A stretch of 26,298 bases of DNA from Tychonema litorale BBK16 (GCF_021648855.1 NZ_JAKJHX010000026.1:26368-52665), one strand, 5' to 3'; numbered from the stretch's first letter, positions 15,839-22,936 are shown. Translations and numbers: made by a program. The notes: a model not told the origin generated them from the letters alone.

Positions 15839-16978
15839 TTGACTAGACCTGTTCACGGTGGGAATTTAGCTTGGGCGGCCACACTAGCTGGCTGTCCCAG
15901 CTCTGCTATTCTCGATTTTTCTGCGAGTATTAGCCCTTTGGGCCCTCCTCAGTCGGCCCTGGATGCGATTCAATCACACCTAAGCAGTCTGACCGCTTAC
16001 CCAGACCCGGATTATGGAGAGCTCAGGGCTGCTTTGGGTGAGGCTTTGAATGTTGACCCGGATTGGATTTTGCCGGGGAATGGTTCAGCGGAATTGTTGA
16101 CTTGGGCGGCTCTTGATTTGTCGAAGCTGGAGGCGACTTATTTGGTGACTCCAGCTTTTGGCGATTACTGGCGGGCTCTTTTGGCTTTCGGTGCGAAGGT
16201 GCTGGAATGTCCTTTGGATCTTCAACCTTGCACCATTGTCAAGAAGGGGCAAGATTCCGATTCCACAAGAGATAAATTTTCTTGTGGAACAGGAATCTTG
16301 CCTGTTTCTAAACAAGTCCCGGTGCCTCTTGCGATGAATTGCGATCGAGGTTTGCTGCTGAATAATCCGCACAATCCTACGGGGTTGCTGTTCACTCAGG
16401 AGGCGATTAGGCCTTATTTGCAGCAATTTCCTCTGGTGGTGGTAGATGAGGCTTTTATGGACTTTCTACCGCCGGAACAACAGGAGAGTTTGATTGGTGC
16501 CGTGGCAGAGTTTCCGAATTTGGTGATTTTACGATCGCTAACCAAATTCTATTCTCTACCGGGACTGCGGCTGGGCTGTGCGATCGCCCATCCCGATCGC
16601 CTCCGTCGCTGGCAGTTGCAGCGCGATCCTTGGCCTGTGAACGCTCTGGCTGCGGCTGCTGCTGCTGCTGTGGTGCGAGATGTTGTGTTTGAACGTCAAA
16701 CCTGGGATTGGCTACCAGTAGCTCGACAAGAGCTGTTTGAGGGTTTGGCTAGTTTACCGGGTTTGCGGCCGTTTCCTGGTGCGGCTAATTTTTTGTTGGT
16801 TGAGTCGTCCGTTTCGGTTTCTGCACTCCAAAAAAGTCTCCTGGAATGTCATCGAATCTTGATTCGCGACTGTCTGAGTTTTCCTGAATTGGGCGATCGC
16901 TTTTTTCGGGTAGCTGTACGCGATCGGGCTGATAATCTACGACTAATTTCTGCACTTAAAGAAGTCATTGGTCATTAG
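15839..16978 (+). CDS. cobD: CobD-like PLP-dependent threonine-phosphate decarboxylase / aminotransferase
   Basis: A 379-residue fold-type I PLP enzyme of the histidinol-phosphate aminotransferase/CobD group. CobD decarboxylates L-threonine phosphate to aminopropanol phosphate for the cobamide nucleotide loop. The N-terminus (HGGNLAWAATLAGCP, ILDFSASISPLGPP) is CobD-like. PLP contacts are NNPHNPTG (175-182), Asp203 (VVVDEAFMDF) and Lys236 (SLTKFYSLPGLRLG). The start is TTG at 15839: an in-frame TGA lies at 15833-15835, and no ATG gives the full N-terminus. Residues about 135-160 are encoded by a palindromic repeat inserted in frame, and the last residues (VIGH) by a heptamer array. HisC-type aminotransferase activity cannot be excluded without comparison. 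Confidence 0.85.
   Translation: MTRPVHGGNLAWAATLAGCPSSAILDFSASISPLGPPQSALDAIQSHLSSLTAYPDPDYGELRAALGEALNVDPDWILPGNGSAELLTWAALDLSKLEATYLVTPAFGDYWRALLAFGAKVLECPLDLQPCTIVKKGQDSDSTRDKFSCGTGILPVSKQVPVPLAMNCDRGLLLNNPHNPTGLLFTQEAIRPYLQQFPLVVVDEAFMDFLPPEQQESLIGAVAEFPNLVILRSLTKFYSLPGLRLGCAIAHPDRLRRWQLQRDPWPVNALAAAAAAAVVRDVVFERQTWDWLPVARQELFEGLASLPGLRPFPGAANFLLVESSVSVSALQKSLLECHRILIRDCLSFPELGDRFFRVAVRDRADNLRLISALKEVIGH
16248..16302. repeat. Palindromic repeat inserted in frame in cobD
   Basis: Outer arms GGCAAGATTCC (16248-16258) and GGAATCTTGCC (16292-16302) are perfectly complementary. Inner arms CCACAAG (16263-16269) and CTTGTGG (16281-16287) are too, with a short internal loop and an 11-nt end loop. 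In the protein it gives KGQDSDSTRDKF followed by SCGTGILPVSKQVP, a stretch foreign to the CobD family. GTGILPV is a peptide I recall from translated cyanobacterial repeats. Confidence 0.85.
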
Positions 16979-16991
16979 TCATTGGTCATTT
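16964..16991. repeat. GTCATTR heptamer array overlapping the end of cobD
   Basis: Four 7-bp units (GTCATTG, GTCATTA, GTCATTG, GTCATTT). The TAG stop of cobD at 16976-16978 lies across the second and third units, so the repeat provides both the last residues and the stop codon. It belongs to the same family as 14924-14958. Confidence 0.9.
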
Positions 16992-17005
16992 GACTTCTTA
17001 AATTT

Positions 17006-18484
17006 ATGATTGACTACGATTTAGTAATAATTGGTGGTACTACAGCCGCACGCTATGCTGCTTTGACTGCAACTGGTTTCCAAGCTCGTGTTGCTTTGGT
17101 GGAACCTTTCAGTAATTCGCAAAATTTGCCGAATATGGCGCAAGATGCGATCACCTTCGGTTTACAATACAGCCAAGTTTTGAGCGATAGTAGTCGATTT
17201 TCTGAACAAATTAGTAGCCATAAATTTGGTGTCCATTGGGCAACGACTAATTCAGAAATGCTGAGTGAATTGCGGTTTGATGGGGTGAGGAAGTGGGCAG
17301 AAGGTGTTATTTCTAATTTGTCAGAAATCAATTCTCTCGGTGTTTTGGCAACTCGCGGGGTTGATGTTATTTGTGGTGACGGCGAGTTTGTGGTAAAACC
17401 GGATTTGGCTTTTGTGGTGAATGGCCGAAAATTGCGATCGCTCTCTTATCTCCTAGCTTGTCCGAGTCTCCCAGCGATTCCCGATATTGAAGGACTTTTA
17501 TCTGTTGGCTATTTCACTTCGGAAACAGTCTGGAAATTGGCAAAGCAGCAAAAACTGCCTAAAAGTTTGGTTGTCATCGGTGCAGATCCTAGTGGCGTGG
17601 AAGTCGCTCAAACTTTTGCTCGATTAGGGGTTGCTGTCACTGTTGTGGTGAAGGGTTCGCATATTTTGTCGAAAGAGGAGCGAGAGGCTGCTAGCTTGGT
17701 TCAAGCTGCAATGGAAGCCCAAGGGGTGCGGATTTTGATGGCGACTGAGGTGACTCAAGCTAGGGTGATTGATGGCAAGAAGTGGATTCAAGCGGGGGAT
17801 TTAGCGATCGAAACTGAGGAGATTTTTCTCGCAGCGGGCCGCCAACCTAATTTTAAATCATTAAATATAGAATCGACTGGTGTTAAATTCAATCACCAGG
17901 GATTGATTTTAAATGATAAATTACAAACCACTAATGATCGAATTTACGCTTGTGGTGATGTTGCTGGAGGTTATTCGTTCCCTCATATCGCTAACTCGGA
18001 AGCTTTGGTTGCTGTGAAAAATGCTTTGTTTTTGCCGATGTTTAAAATAGATTATCGCGGGATTCCTTGGGCGATTTTTTCTGAGCCACAGTTAGCACGA
18101 GTTGGCTTGACTGAGGCGCAAGCAATCCGTCGTTTTGGTAATGACGTTATTGTTAGTCGGGAATATTTTAAGAATATCGAAAAGGCTCAAATGTGTGGGG
18201 ATTTAACTGGTTTTTGCAAGATTGTGGCGCGTCGCAATGGGGAGATTTTGGGGGCGTGTATTTTGGGCCCGCAGGCTGCTGAGTTAATTCATGTGATCGC
18301 TTTGGCTGTGCGTCAGAAAATGAAGGTTGAGGCGATCGCAGAACTTCCGTTTATTTCCCCTACTTTTTCGGATATTAGTGGGAAAACTGCTGCTAATTGG
18401 GAATTACAGCGTTTTCTTAGTAATACTTTTATGCGTAGTTTATGGGAAAACTTGTTTCATTGGCGCCGATATTGGAAAAAATAG
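17006..18484 (+). CDS. FAD/NAD(P)-dependent oxidoreductase, disulfide-reductase family lacking redox cysteines
   Basis: A 492-residue flavoprotein with the fold of mercuric reductase and dihydrolipoamide dehydrogenase. The FAD-binding N-terminus is DLVIIGGTTAARYAALTA. The NAD(P) Rossmann motif starts at about residue 189 (VVIGADPSGVEVAQTFARLG). The second FAD motif has Asp318 (IYACGDVAGGYSFPHIA). The C-terminal dimerisation domain is present (FSEPQLARVGLTEAQA). The stretch that should hold the CxxxxC redox pair (about residues 35-50, NSQNLPNMAQDAI) has no cysteine. The C-terminal catalytic HPT...E motif reads SPTFSD. It is therefore probably not a disulfide reductase; NAD(P)H-dependent reduction of another acceptor is possible. 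It begins 27 bp after cobD. The substrate is unknown. Confidence 0.8.
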   Translation: MIDYDLVIIGGTTAARYAALTATGFQARVALVEPFSNSQNLPNMAQDAITFGLQYSQVLSDSSRFSEQISSHKFGVHWATTNSEMLSELRFDGVRKWAEGVISNLSEINSLGVLATRGVDVICGDGEFVVKPDLAFVVNGRKLRSLSYLLACPSLPAIPDIEGLLSVGYFTSETVWKLAKQQKLPKSLVVIGADPSGVEVAQTFARLGVAVTVVVKGSHILSKEEREAASLVQAAMEAQGVRILMATEVTQARVIDGKKWIQAGDLAIETEEIFLAAGRQPNFKSLNIESTGVKFNHQGLILNDKLQTTNDRIYACGDVAGGYSFPHIANSEALVAVKNALFLPMFKIDYRGIPWAIFSEPQLARVGLTEAQAIRRFGNDVIVSREYFKNIEKAQMCGDLTGFCKIVARRNGEILGACILGPQAAELIHVIALAVRQKMKVEAIAELPFISPTFSDISGKTAANWELQRFLSNTFMRSLWENLFHWRRYWKK

Positions 18485-18616
18485 TTTTGGGCATTGGGCA
18501 TTGGAAAATCTATTTTTATAGTGGTTGATTTAGTGGCTGATTGTGAATATGATAATCAGTATCAAAACTTGAAATACAGTTAAGATACTACTAGACTACT
18601 ATCCGAGGTTTGATTG

Positions 18617-19039
18617 ATGGATTGCAAAACTGCTACTTTGGTCTACAAAACGGGAAATCCTCTGGAAAGGATTCGCGAGATTTTTCCAGAAGCTTGGAGT
18701 TTTTTGTCGGCTCAAGCTTGGGCTTTTGTGGCTGGGAAGGAAGATGAGTTTGATGCAGAGATTAAAAAGGCGATCCTCTTCGAGGGCTGCGCTAACGGGC
18801 AAACACCTTTTCAGTTCAGAATTACTCACCGCGATGATACTGAACAGTTAACCAAGGATATCTCTGAGTTGTTGGGTGATATTACTTCTCGCTTGCTTTT
18901 GGAACAGCATTTTTCTCAAGTTGTCGGGCGTACTATTTATTTTAGTACGATTTGTTGTTCAAGTCACATCACCACCGATCGCGAATTGACCCTGGATGAA
19001 GTTCTGCCAATTCAGCGGGCGGCTGTTGAACTTCAATAG
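18617..19039 (+). CDS. Conserved-looking hypothetical protein
   Basis: 140 residues, from ATG at 18617 with GAGG about 9 nt upstream; an in-frame TTG at 18614 is next to it and less likely. It is soluble, with no signal peptide or membrane segment. It opens MDCKTATLVYKTGNPLERI and contains a Trp/Phe-rich helix (EAWSFLSAQAWAFVAG), FRITHRDDTEQL and a final CCSSHITTDREL. I do not recognise a family. The GAGGGCTGCGCTAACGGG stretch at about 18783-18800 (protein FEGCANGQ) resembles a cyanobacterial interspersed repeat, so a small in-frame insertion is possible. The 130 bp before it hold a GGGCATTGGGCATTGG repeat (18488-18503). A hairpin at 19069 follows the gene. Confidence 0.6.
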   Translation: MDCKTATLVYKTGNPLERIREIFPEAWSFLSAQAWAFVAGKEDEFDAEIKKAILFEGCANGQTPFQFRITHRDDTEQLTKDISELLGDITSRLLLEQHFSQVVGRTIYFSTICCSSHITTDRELTLDEVLPIQRAAVELQ

Positions 19040-19068
19040 TGATTGATTGTTATTAAACGCGGTGTTAA

Positions 19069-19097
19069 AACCCCGACTTTTTTAAGAAGTCGGGGTT
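19069..19097. repeat. 11-bp perfect hairpin downstream of the hypothetical gene
   Basis: AACCCCGACTT (19069-19079) pairs fully with AAGTCGGGGTT (19087-19097) across a 7-nt loop. There is no T-run directly after it, so it is a weak terminator or one of the widespread AACCCCGACTT cyanobacterial repeats. Confidence 0.75.
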
Positions 19098-19131
19098 CTT
19101 GATATTCCAATACGGTTCAGTTAATTTTTTT

Positions 19132-19185
19132 TGTCATTGCGAGCTCTTAGCGAAGCATAAGCCCTTCGGGCAGGCTTCGCCAACG
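19132..19185. repeat. TGTCATTGCGAG-type interspersed repeat
   Basis: The first 26 bp (19132-19157) are identical to 5122-5147. Here the right half differs: GCCCTTCGGGC (19161-19171) forms its own hairpin, followed by AGGCTTCGCCAACGC. Sequences of the form GTCATTGCGAG...GCGAAGCAATC occur in many unrelated bacteria. Confidence 0.8.
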
Positions 19186-19220
19186 CAGTATCTGTTTTTC
19201 ACTGAATTCTTTCGCATTCA

Positions 19221-19259
19221 ATCTAAAATCTAAAATCTAAAATCTAAAATCTAAAATCG
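19221..19259. repeat. ATCTAAA heptamer array abutting a start codon
   Basis: Five exact ATCTAAA units (19221-19255) plus ATCG run up to 19259, one base before the ATG at 19261. The array thus replaces the normal ribosome-binding region of the membrane protein gene that follows. Confidence 0.9.
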
Positions 19260-19260
19260 A

Positions 19261-19689
19261 ATGACTCCCACCTTATTTGGCCGCTGGCAAACTCGAATAT
19301 TGTTATTTGCAACTGTAGGTATTTTAGTAACACTGCCCTTTTTCATGGGTTTAATTAGTTCCAAATCAGGCTCTATATTTTTCTGGACTTTAGGATATGT
19401 AGCTATTTTTGGCATCGGTTGGGATATTTTATATATCTACATTCAGCATTTCCGCTGGGATCGAGATTGGCCCGGTGCATTTCAATTACTTGCCGGAATT
19501 TGGGAAGCTATTTTTGTGTTATTTCTAATCAAAATTATCGGTTTACCAGGAATACCTCAACAAGATTTTGAATTAGGAGCATTTGCTTTGCATTACAGTT
19601 TTGTGTGGCTAGCGATTTATTTGGCATCGCAAACACTAATGCGGATTTTGTTTCCCTACTGGCGTTTTCGTGGCGGCCAATGGCTTTGA
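19261..19689 (+). CDS. Hypothetical integral membrane protein
   Basis: 142 residues with four predicted membrane segments at about 12-31, 38-58, 75-94 and 108-128 (ILLFATVGILVTLPFFMGLI; FFWTLGYVAIFGIGWDILYI; LLAGIWEAIFVLFLIKIIGL; YSFVWLAIYLASQTLMRILF). A conserved-looking cytoplasmic or lumenal loop HFRWDRDWPG lies between helices 2 and 3. I do not recognise a named family. The start codon follows a heptamer repeat array directly and has no Shine-Dalgarno sequence. A small role in membrane transport or stability cannot be told apart from the sequence. Confidence 0.65.
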   Translation: MTPTLFGRWQTRILLFATVGILVTLPFFMGLISSKSGSIFFWTLGYVAIFGIGWDILYIYIQHFRWDRDWPGAFQLLAGIWEAIFVLFLIKIIGLPGIPQQDFELGAFALHYSFVWLAIYLASQTLMRILFPYWRFRGGQWL

Positions 19690-19766
19690 TTGTAATATAG
19701 TTTTGGGGAGTCAGAAACCGGTGAGAATTGGTATAACATATAAATAACTTCAAGGAGGTTATAGGC

Positions 19767-19787
19767 ATGACAACTAATCAAGGTTAA
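19767..19787 (+). other. Six-codon leader ORF with consensus Shine-Dalgarno, or decayed gene start
   Basis: AAGGAGGT at 19752-19759 lies 7 nt before ATG at 19767, the strongest ribosome-binding site in the window, yet the frame (MTTNQG) stops at 19785-19787. Past the stop the same frame reads protein-like for 18 codons (LDISPIHFVTLKEIVLIC) before a second stop just inside hicB. It is either a leader peptide of the hicBA unit or the start of a gene broken by a nonsense change. Confidence 0.35.
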
Positions 19788-19837
19788 CTTGATATCAGCC
19801 CAATTCATTTTGTCACCTTAAAGGAGATTGTTTTAAT

Positions 19838-20083
19838 ATGTTAACTAAATACATCCAAGCTGCGATGAAGGAAGCTAAGTATGAAATTTTCCCTGATGAT
19901 GGGACTTTCTACGGAGAAATTCCTATCTGTGAGGGAGTCTATGCAAATGCTATAACTCTCGAAGCTTGTCGAGAACAATTGCAAGAGGTATTGGAAGACT
20001 GGATTTTACTTGGTCTCACCATGAATCTTCCTTTACCCATCATCGATAATATCGACCTTACAATTACCAAAGATGTTGCCTGA
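19838..20083 (+). CDS. hicB: HicB-family antitoxin
   Basis: An 81-residue antitoxin of the HicAB type II system; it neutralises HicA and normally represses its own operon. The partial RNase-H-like fold is visible as YEIFPDDGTFYGEIPICEGV followed by ANAITLEACREQLQEVLEDW, the standard HicB core. There is little room for a C-terminal DNA-binding domain beyond LPLPIIDNI, so this is a short HicB. AAGGAG at 19821-19826 precedes the ATG by 11 nt. Its TGA overlaps the hicA ATG by one base (ATG at 20083). Confidence 0.88.
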   Translation: MLTKYIQAAMKEAKYEIFPDDGTFYGEIPICEGVYANAITLEACREQLQEVLEDWILLGLTMNLPLPIIDNIDLTITKDVA

Positions 20084-20301
20084 TGCCCCCTTTAAAACCA
20101 ATCAAACGTCGAGACTTAATTCATTACCTGAAACAACTGGGATTTGATGGCCCATATTCGGGGAAAAGGCATCAGTTCATGTTAAAAGATAACCTTCGTA
20201 TCACCATTCCCAATCCTCATCAAGGTGATATCAGTGCTAACTTTTTAGCTAAGATTTTGCGACAGGCTAAAGTTGATATTAGTGATTGGGAAAACCTCTA
20301 A
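20083..20301 (+). CDS. hicA: HicA-family toxin (mRNA interferase)
   Basis: A 72-residue double-stranded-RNA-binding-fold toxin that cleaves mRNA. KRRDLIHYLKQLGFDG gives the first helix, and catalytic His30 sits in GKRHQFML, the equivalent of the GSHH motif. RITIPNPHQGDISANFL and LAKILRQAKVD follow as in the family. Full length with no damage seen. It is translationally coupled to hicB. It ends 2 bp before the protease remnant. Confidence 0.88.
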   Translation: MPPLKPIKRRDLIHYLKQLGFDGPYSGKRHQFMLKDNLRITIPNPHQGDISANFLAKILRQAKVDISDWENL

Positions 20302-20302
20302 T

Positions 20303-20449
20303 TTGTGGAATGGTGTAGAAAAGGATGTTGCAGTGCTAGGAATGGGTCGTCGTCCACTCATAGGGACTGCACTACTTGAAGATTGTCATCTCAGTATAGA
20401 CTTCTGTGATGGTGGTACGGTTCTTGTAGATGATATTTTGCGATCGTGA
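20303..20449 (+). pseudogene. Remnant of a clan AA (retropepsin-like) aspartic protease gene
   Basis: The frame starting at 20303 is open for 48 codons to TGA at 20447. It encodes AVLGMGRRPLIGTALLEDCH, then LSIDFCDGGTVLVDDI, which matches the C-terminal end of bacterial clan AA aspartic proteases. The N-terminal half with the catalytic Asp-Thr-Gly is missing and no start codon is present, so the 5' part was lost, perhaps when hicBA inserted. The family call rests on recall of the PLIGTALL signature. Confidence 0.6.
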
Positions 20450-20530
20450 GTGAGGAGGAATTTGATTACAATTTTGGGTGCGATCGCAATTCCGTGACTT
20501 GGGAGTAATCAGCAGTTGTTGATTCGCAAG

Positions 20531-20553
20531 TATGATAGAATTAATGTATCATA
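20531..20553. promoter_or_regulatory. Candidate operator of the second toxin-antitoxin pair
   Basis: TATGATA (20531-20537) and TATCATA (20547-20553) form a perfect 7-bp inverted repeat ending 15 bp before the antitoxin ATG. Type II antitoxins usually repress their own promoter through such sites. Confidence 0.5.
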
Positions 20554-20568
20554 AAATCCTTAAATATT

Positions 20569-20796
20569 ATGACCATTGAAAATCTTGAAGCTGAGGTTAT
20601 GGCATTGCCAAGGGATTCTCAAGCAATATTGCTATCGCGACTCCTAAAGCACTTGGGACAAAGTAGTGAAATTGATCCAGAAGTGGCATCTGTCTGGGTC
20701 GAAGAAGCCCAAAGGCGCGATCGAGAAATGGATGGCGGCCAAGTTACTGGTATTCCGGCTGAACAAGTATTTCAGAAGATTCGTGGGCTTCTGTAA
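20569..20796 (+). CDS. Addiction-module antitoxin component
   Basis: 75 residues in the pattern of the short addiction-module proteins that pair with RelE/ParE toxins (TIGR02574-like): MTIENLEAEVMALPRDSQAI, then LLSRLLKHL, and a C-terminal acidic/Arg-rich helix WVEEAQRRDREMDGGQV ending IPAEQVFQKIRGLL. The C-terminal segment usually wraps the toxin. The TAA overlaps the toxin ATG by one base at 20796, the same layout as hicBA. An inverted repeat lies just upstream. Confidence 0.85.
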   Translation: MTIENLEAEVMALPRDSQAILLSRLLKHLGQSSEIDPEVASVWVEEAQRRDREMDGGQVTGIPAEQVFQKIRGLL

Positions 20797-21092
20797 TGAA
20801 AAACGTGATATTTCATCCACTAGCCGAACAAGAATTAATTGATGCCACTGCCTATTACGAGGCAGAAAAACCTGGGCTTGGGTTAGAGTTTTTGGGAGAA
20901 GTAGAAGACGCAGTAAACTTCCTCATGCTATATCCTGAAGCTGGTTCAAAGGTTAGAAGTTCTGTTCGTCGGGTGATTTTACCAAAGTTCTCCTACTCTT
21001 TGCTTTATCGTATTTTAGAAGGCGATCTGATTCGCATTTTAGCGGTTGCACATCACAAGCGTAGAACACAATACTGGGTTGAGCGAGAGTAG
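20796..21092 (+). CDS. RelE/ParE-family toxin
   Basis: 98 residues with the RelE/ParE fold: a helical N-terminal hairpin (HPLAEQELIDATAYYEAEKP, LGLEFLGEVEDAVNFL) then the beta-sheet core (VRSSVRRVILPKFSYSLLYR, LIRILAVAHHKRR). The ALAHHKRRP-like end is typical of this branch, which either cleaves mRNA on the ribosome or inhibits gyrase; the sequence does not decide which. Full length and intact. Translationally coupled to the antitoxin at 20569. Confidence 0.88.
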   Translation: MKNVIFHPLAEQELIDATAYYEAEKPGLGLEFLGEVEDAVNFLMLYPEAGSKVRSSVRRVILPKFSYSLLYRILEGDLIRILAVAHHKRRTQYWVERE

Positions 21093-21190
21093 CAATCTAA
21101 AATCAGGTGTTAAGGAGATGCGATCGCTATTTGATTACCAATAGATATTGCGATCGCGCTTATTATAATCAAGTTTCAATTTAATTTCAA

Positions 21191-21502
21191 TTAATCAATT
21201 CTAGTAAACCTAATACCCCAAGCTGTAAATGTATTTGCATCTACAATACTTAGCTGATTTTCAGCAGAGCAACAAGCTGGTCTATCTGGCCAACCTGTCT
21301 TAAAAGTTACAGAAAAAGAACTACCCTTTGATACAGATTGGGGAATTGTTCCTTAAAAAGTAATATTTCCTGCTGGTACACAGTTATCACCTGTATTTTT
21401 TTTTGCAACTAGAGAGTTACCACTAACAGAAATCTGTACTTTTTCTGTTAATCCTCCTCTTTCACAAGTGTAACCATTTCCTCTCCATGTACCTACAAAC
21501 AT
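21191..21502 (-). pseudogene. Small secreted-type protein gene broken by an in-frame stop
   Basis: On the minus strand a frame runs from ATG at 21502 to TAA at 21191-21193 (103 codons), broken only by TAA at codon 50 (21353-21355). Before the stop it reads MFVGTWRGNGYTCERGG and later NCVPAGNITF. After it, GTIPQSVSKGSSFSVTFKTG and RPACCSAENQLSIVD. The two halves read as one beta-rich, Cys-containing domain, suggesting a single CAA-to-TAA or similar change. No family is recognised. The rest of 21093-21870 holds HIP1 sites and the palindrome cluster at 21634. Confidence 0.6.
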
Positions 21503-21633
21503 TTTACGCCAATATTCCTTTGTTATCAACTATCTCACCACTATCGCAGAAGAAGATATGTTCGTGGGAAAGTTCCGTAACCGAACATGATATCACAGGA
21601 CAATTGGTAGAGATGGGCGATCGCGTGGGAGTC

Positions 21634-21792
21634 AGAAACCGGGTTTCTTCCTAAATTTTGGTGGGAATTCCGAGATTGTCGCAGAAACCCGGTTTCTTGG
21701 ATTTTGGGGCGATTTGTGGGGAGTCAGAAACCGGGTTTCTTCACTAAATCGGGCGTGAAGATTCCAATATGATCGCAGAAACCCGGTTTCTT
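21634..21792. repeat. Four alternating AGAAACC/GGTTTCT palindromes
   Basis: AGAAACCGGGTTTCTT occurs at 21634 and 21726, and its counterpart AGAAACCCGGTTTCTT at 21683 and 21777. Copies 1-2 and 3-4 form two similar units about 92 bp apart, each preceded by GGGAGTC and ended by TTGG. A partial copy (GGGGAGTCAGAAACCGG) lies at 19705-19721, before the hicBA region. This is a common cyanobacterial interspersed palindrome. Confidence 0.9.
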
Positions 21793-21870
21793 GGCCTCGA
21801 CGCAGGTAAGTCCTGTTTCGGTTAAATTAAGGCTCTATAATACAACTATCCAATAGTTTTATAGGAACAA

Positions 21871-22854
21871 ATGAGAGGCGTAAAACAACTATTCCTAAGC
21901 AGCATTGCTATTATTACTTTGAGTTGGGGTTTCGGAACTCCCGTTCAGAGGATACCAGGGGCGATCGCTCAAACACAAGTTCCAATGAGATTACAACACG
22001 CAGAAGGAACCTATACCCTTACGGTGTCAGAAACCAATACCACAAAATCTGCTTATGGGGGTCAGTTGCGCCTCTATGACGTGCATATCGCCAAGATGTT
22101 TGAGGTGACATATTCGGACTGTCAGGAGATACCCAACGCTGGCGGTAGGACTTGGTATTACTTCGCTGGAAATGGTAAAATTGACATGGGGCAATTTAGA
22201 ATCAACTGTCCGTTGGCTAGCGAGATTGCTAATACTTATGGTTTAGGGAAACCAGAGCGTACTGCGATCGAATATTCTCAGGAGGAGGCTGGGCGGCCAA
22301 TATCAAGGACTCGTTCTATTCCTATTTTAGATATTACTGGTAATAAAATTCAGCGCTGGACGAATTTTGTGCAAAGGTTTCGCCCTCAGTCTGCTAATTC
22401 AGAAAGTGGTAATTCGCGATCGAGTATTTCTTTTCCAGTTAGTGAAATTCTTTCGCACATGGAAGGTAAGACGAGAGTCCCAATTTTTCTCCCCAGTCAG
22501 CTTCCGTTATCAGGAGATATATACTTGGAAAGCCGAGTCGAAACACAGGGCTATAGCGTTGTAATGAGCTCCATACCTAATTGCAGCGCTACGCCATGCT
22601 ATATCGCGGATATTTCAGCAAAAAGAGGTGGAGAACCGGCCCAACCACCGATCAGAGGATTTAGGAGTGAATTCAAAACCATTCAATTAGCAGGCCGAAG
22701 AAAAGGAGTTTTTTCTAATGTCTGCGGTGCTTATTGCACGGCCTTAGTTGAATGGCAGTATCAAGGCGTTTTGTACCGAGTAACAATGAAGAATGGGGAA
22801 GAGAAAATGCTCGTTAACATAGCCAATTCTGCAATTGAAGCTGGGCCTCGCTAG
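21871..22854 (+). CDS. Exported protein of unknown function with six cysteines
   Basis: 327 residues. A signal peptide with a likely cut after AIA at residues 31-33 shows export to periplasm or surface. The first half (about 36-165) has HAEGTYTLTVSETNTTKSA and Cys84/Cys113. A linker rich in Ser/Asn/Arg (about 170-185) separates a second domain (about 190-325) with TRVPIFLPSQLPLSGDIYLE, Cys228/Cys233, and VCGAYCTALVEWQYQGVLY (Cys285/Cys289) ending in LVNIANSAI. I recall this second domain from uncharacterised cyanobacterial proteins but know no function. The cysteines are spaced to form disulfides, in keeping with an exported protein. It begins 79 bp after the palindrome cluster. Confidence 0.65.
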   Translation: MRGVKQLFLSSIAIITLSWGFGTPVQRIPGAIAQTQVPMRLQHAEGTYTLTVSETNTTKSAYGGQLRLYDVHIAKMFEVTYSDCQEIPNAGGRTWYYFAGNGKIDMGQFRINCPLASEIANTYGLGKPERTAIEYSQEEAGRPISRTRSIPILDITGNKIQRWTNFVQRFRPQSANSESGNSRSSISFPVSEILSHMEGKTRVPIFLPSQLPLSGDIYLESRVETQGYSVVMSSIPNCSATPCYIADISAKRGGEPAQPPIRGFRSEFKTIQLAGRRKGVFSNVCGAYCTALVEWQYQGVLYRVTMKNGEEKMLVNIANSAIEAGPR

Positions 22855-22868
22855 CTAAAGGTGGGAAC

Positions 22869-22936
22869 AACAGTTAGGGAAACTATACTTTAAAAAAGTA
22901 GCGCGATCGATCGCGCCGTTTCCCTATTTTGCTGTT
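22869..22936 (+). terminator. Long inverted repeat enclosing a 16-bp GCGATCG palindrome
   Basis: AGGGAAAC (22876-22883) pairs with GTTTCCCT (22918-22925), AACAG (22869-22873) with CTGTT (22932-22936), and the centre holds the perfect palindrome GCGCGATCGATCGCGC (22901-22916). There is no T-run after the outer arm. It probably ends or stabilises the transcript of the preceding gene. Confidence 0.45.

Noticed and set aside
21634..21792. CRISPR array from four 16-bp palindromes
   Set aside because: Repeats are too short and alternate in sequence, and the intervening parts resemble each other, as in a duplicated interspersed repeat.
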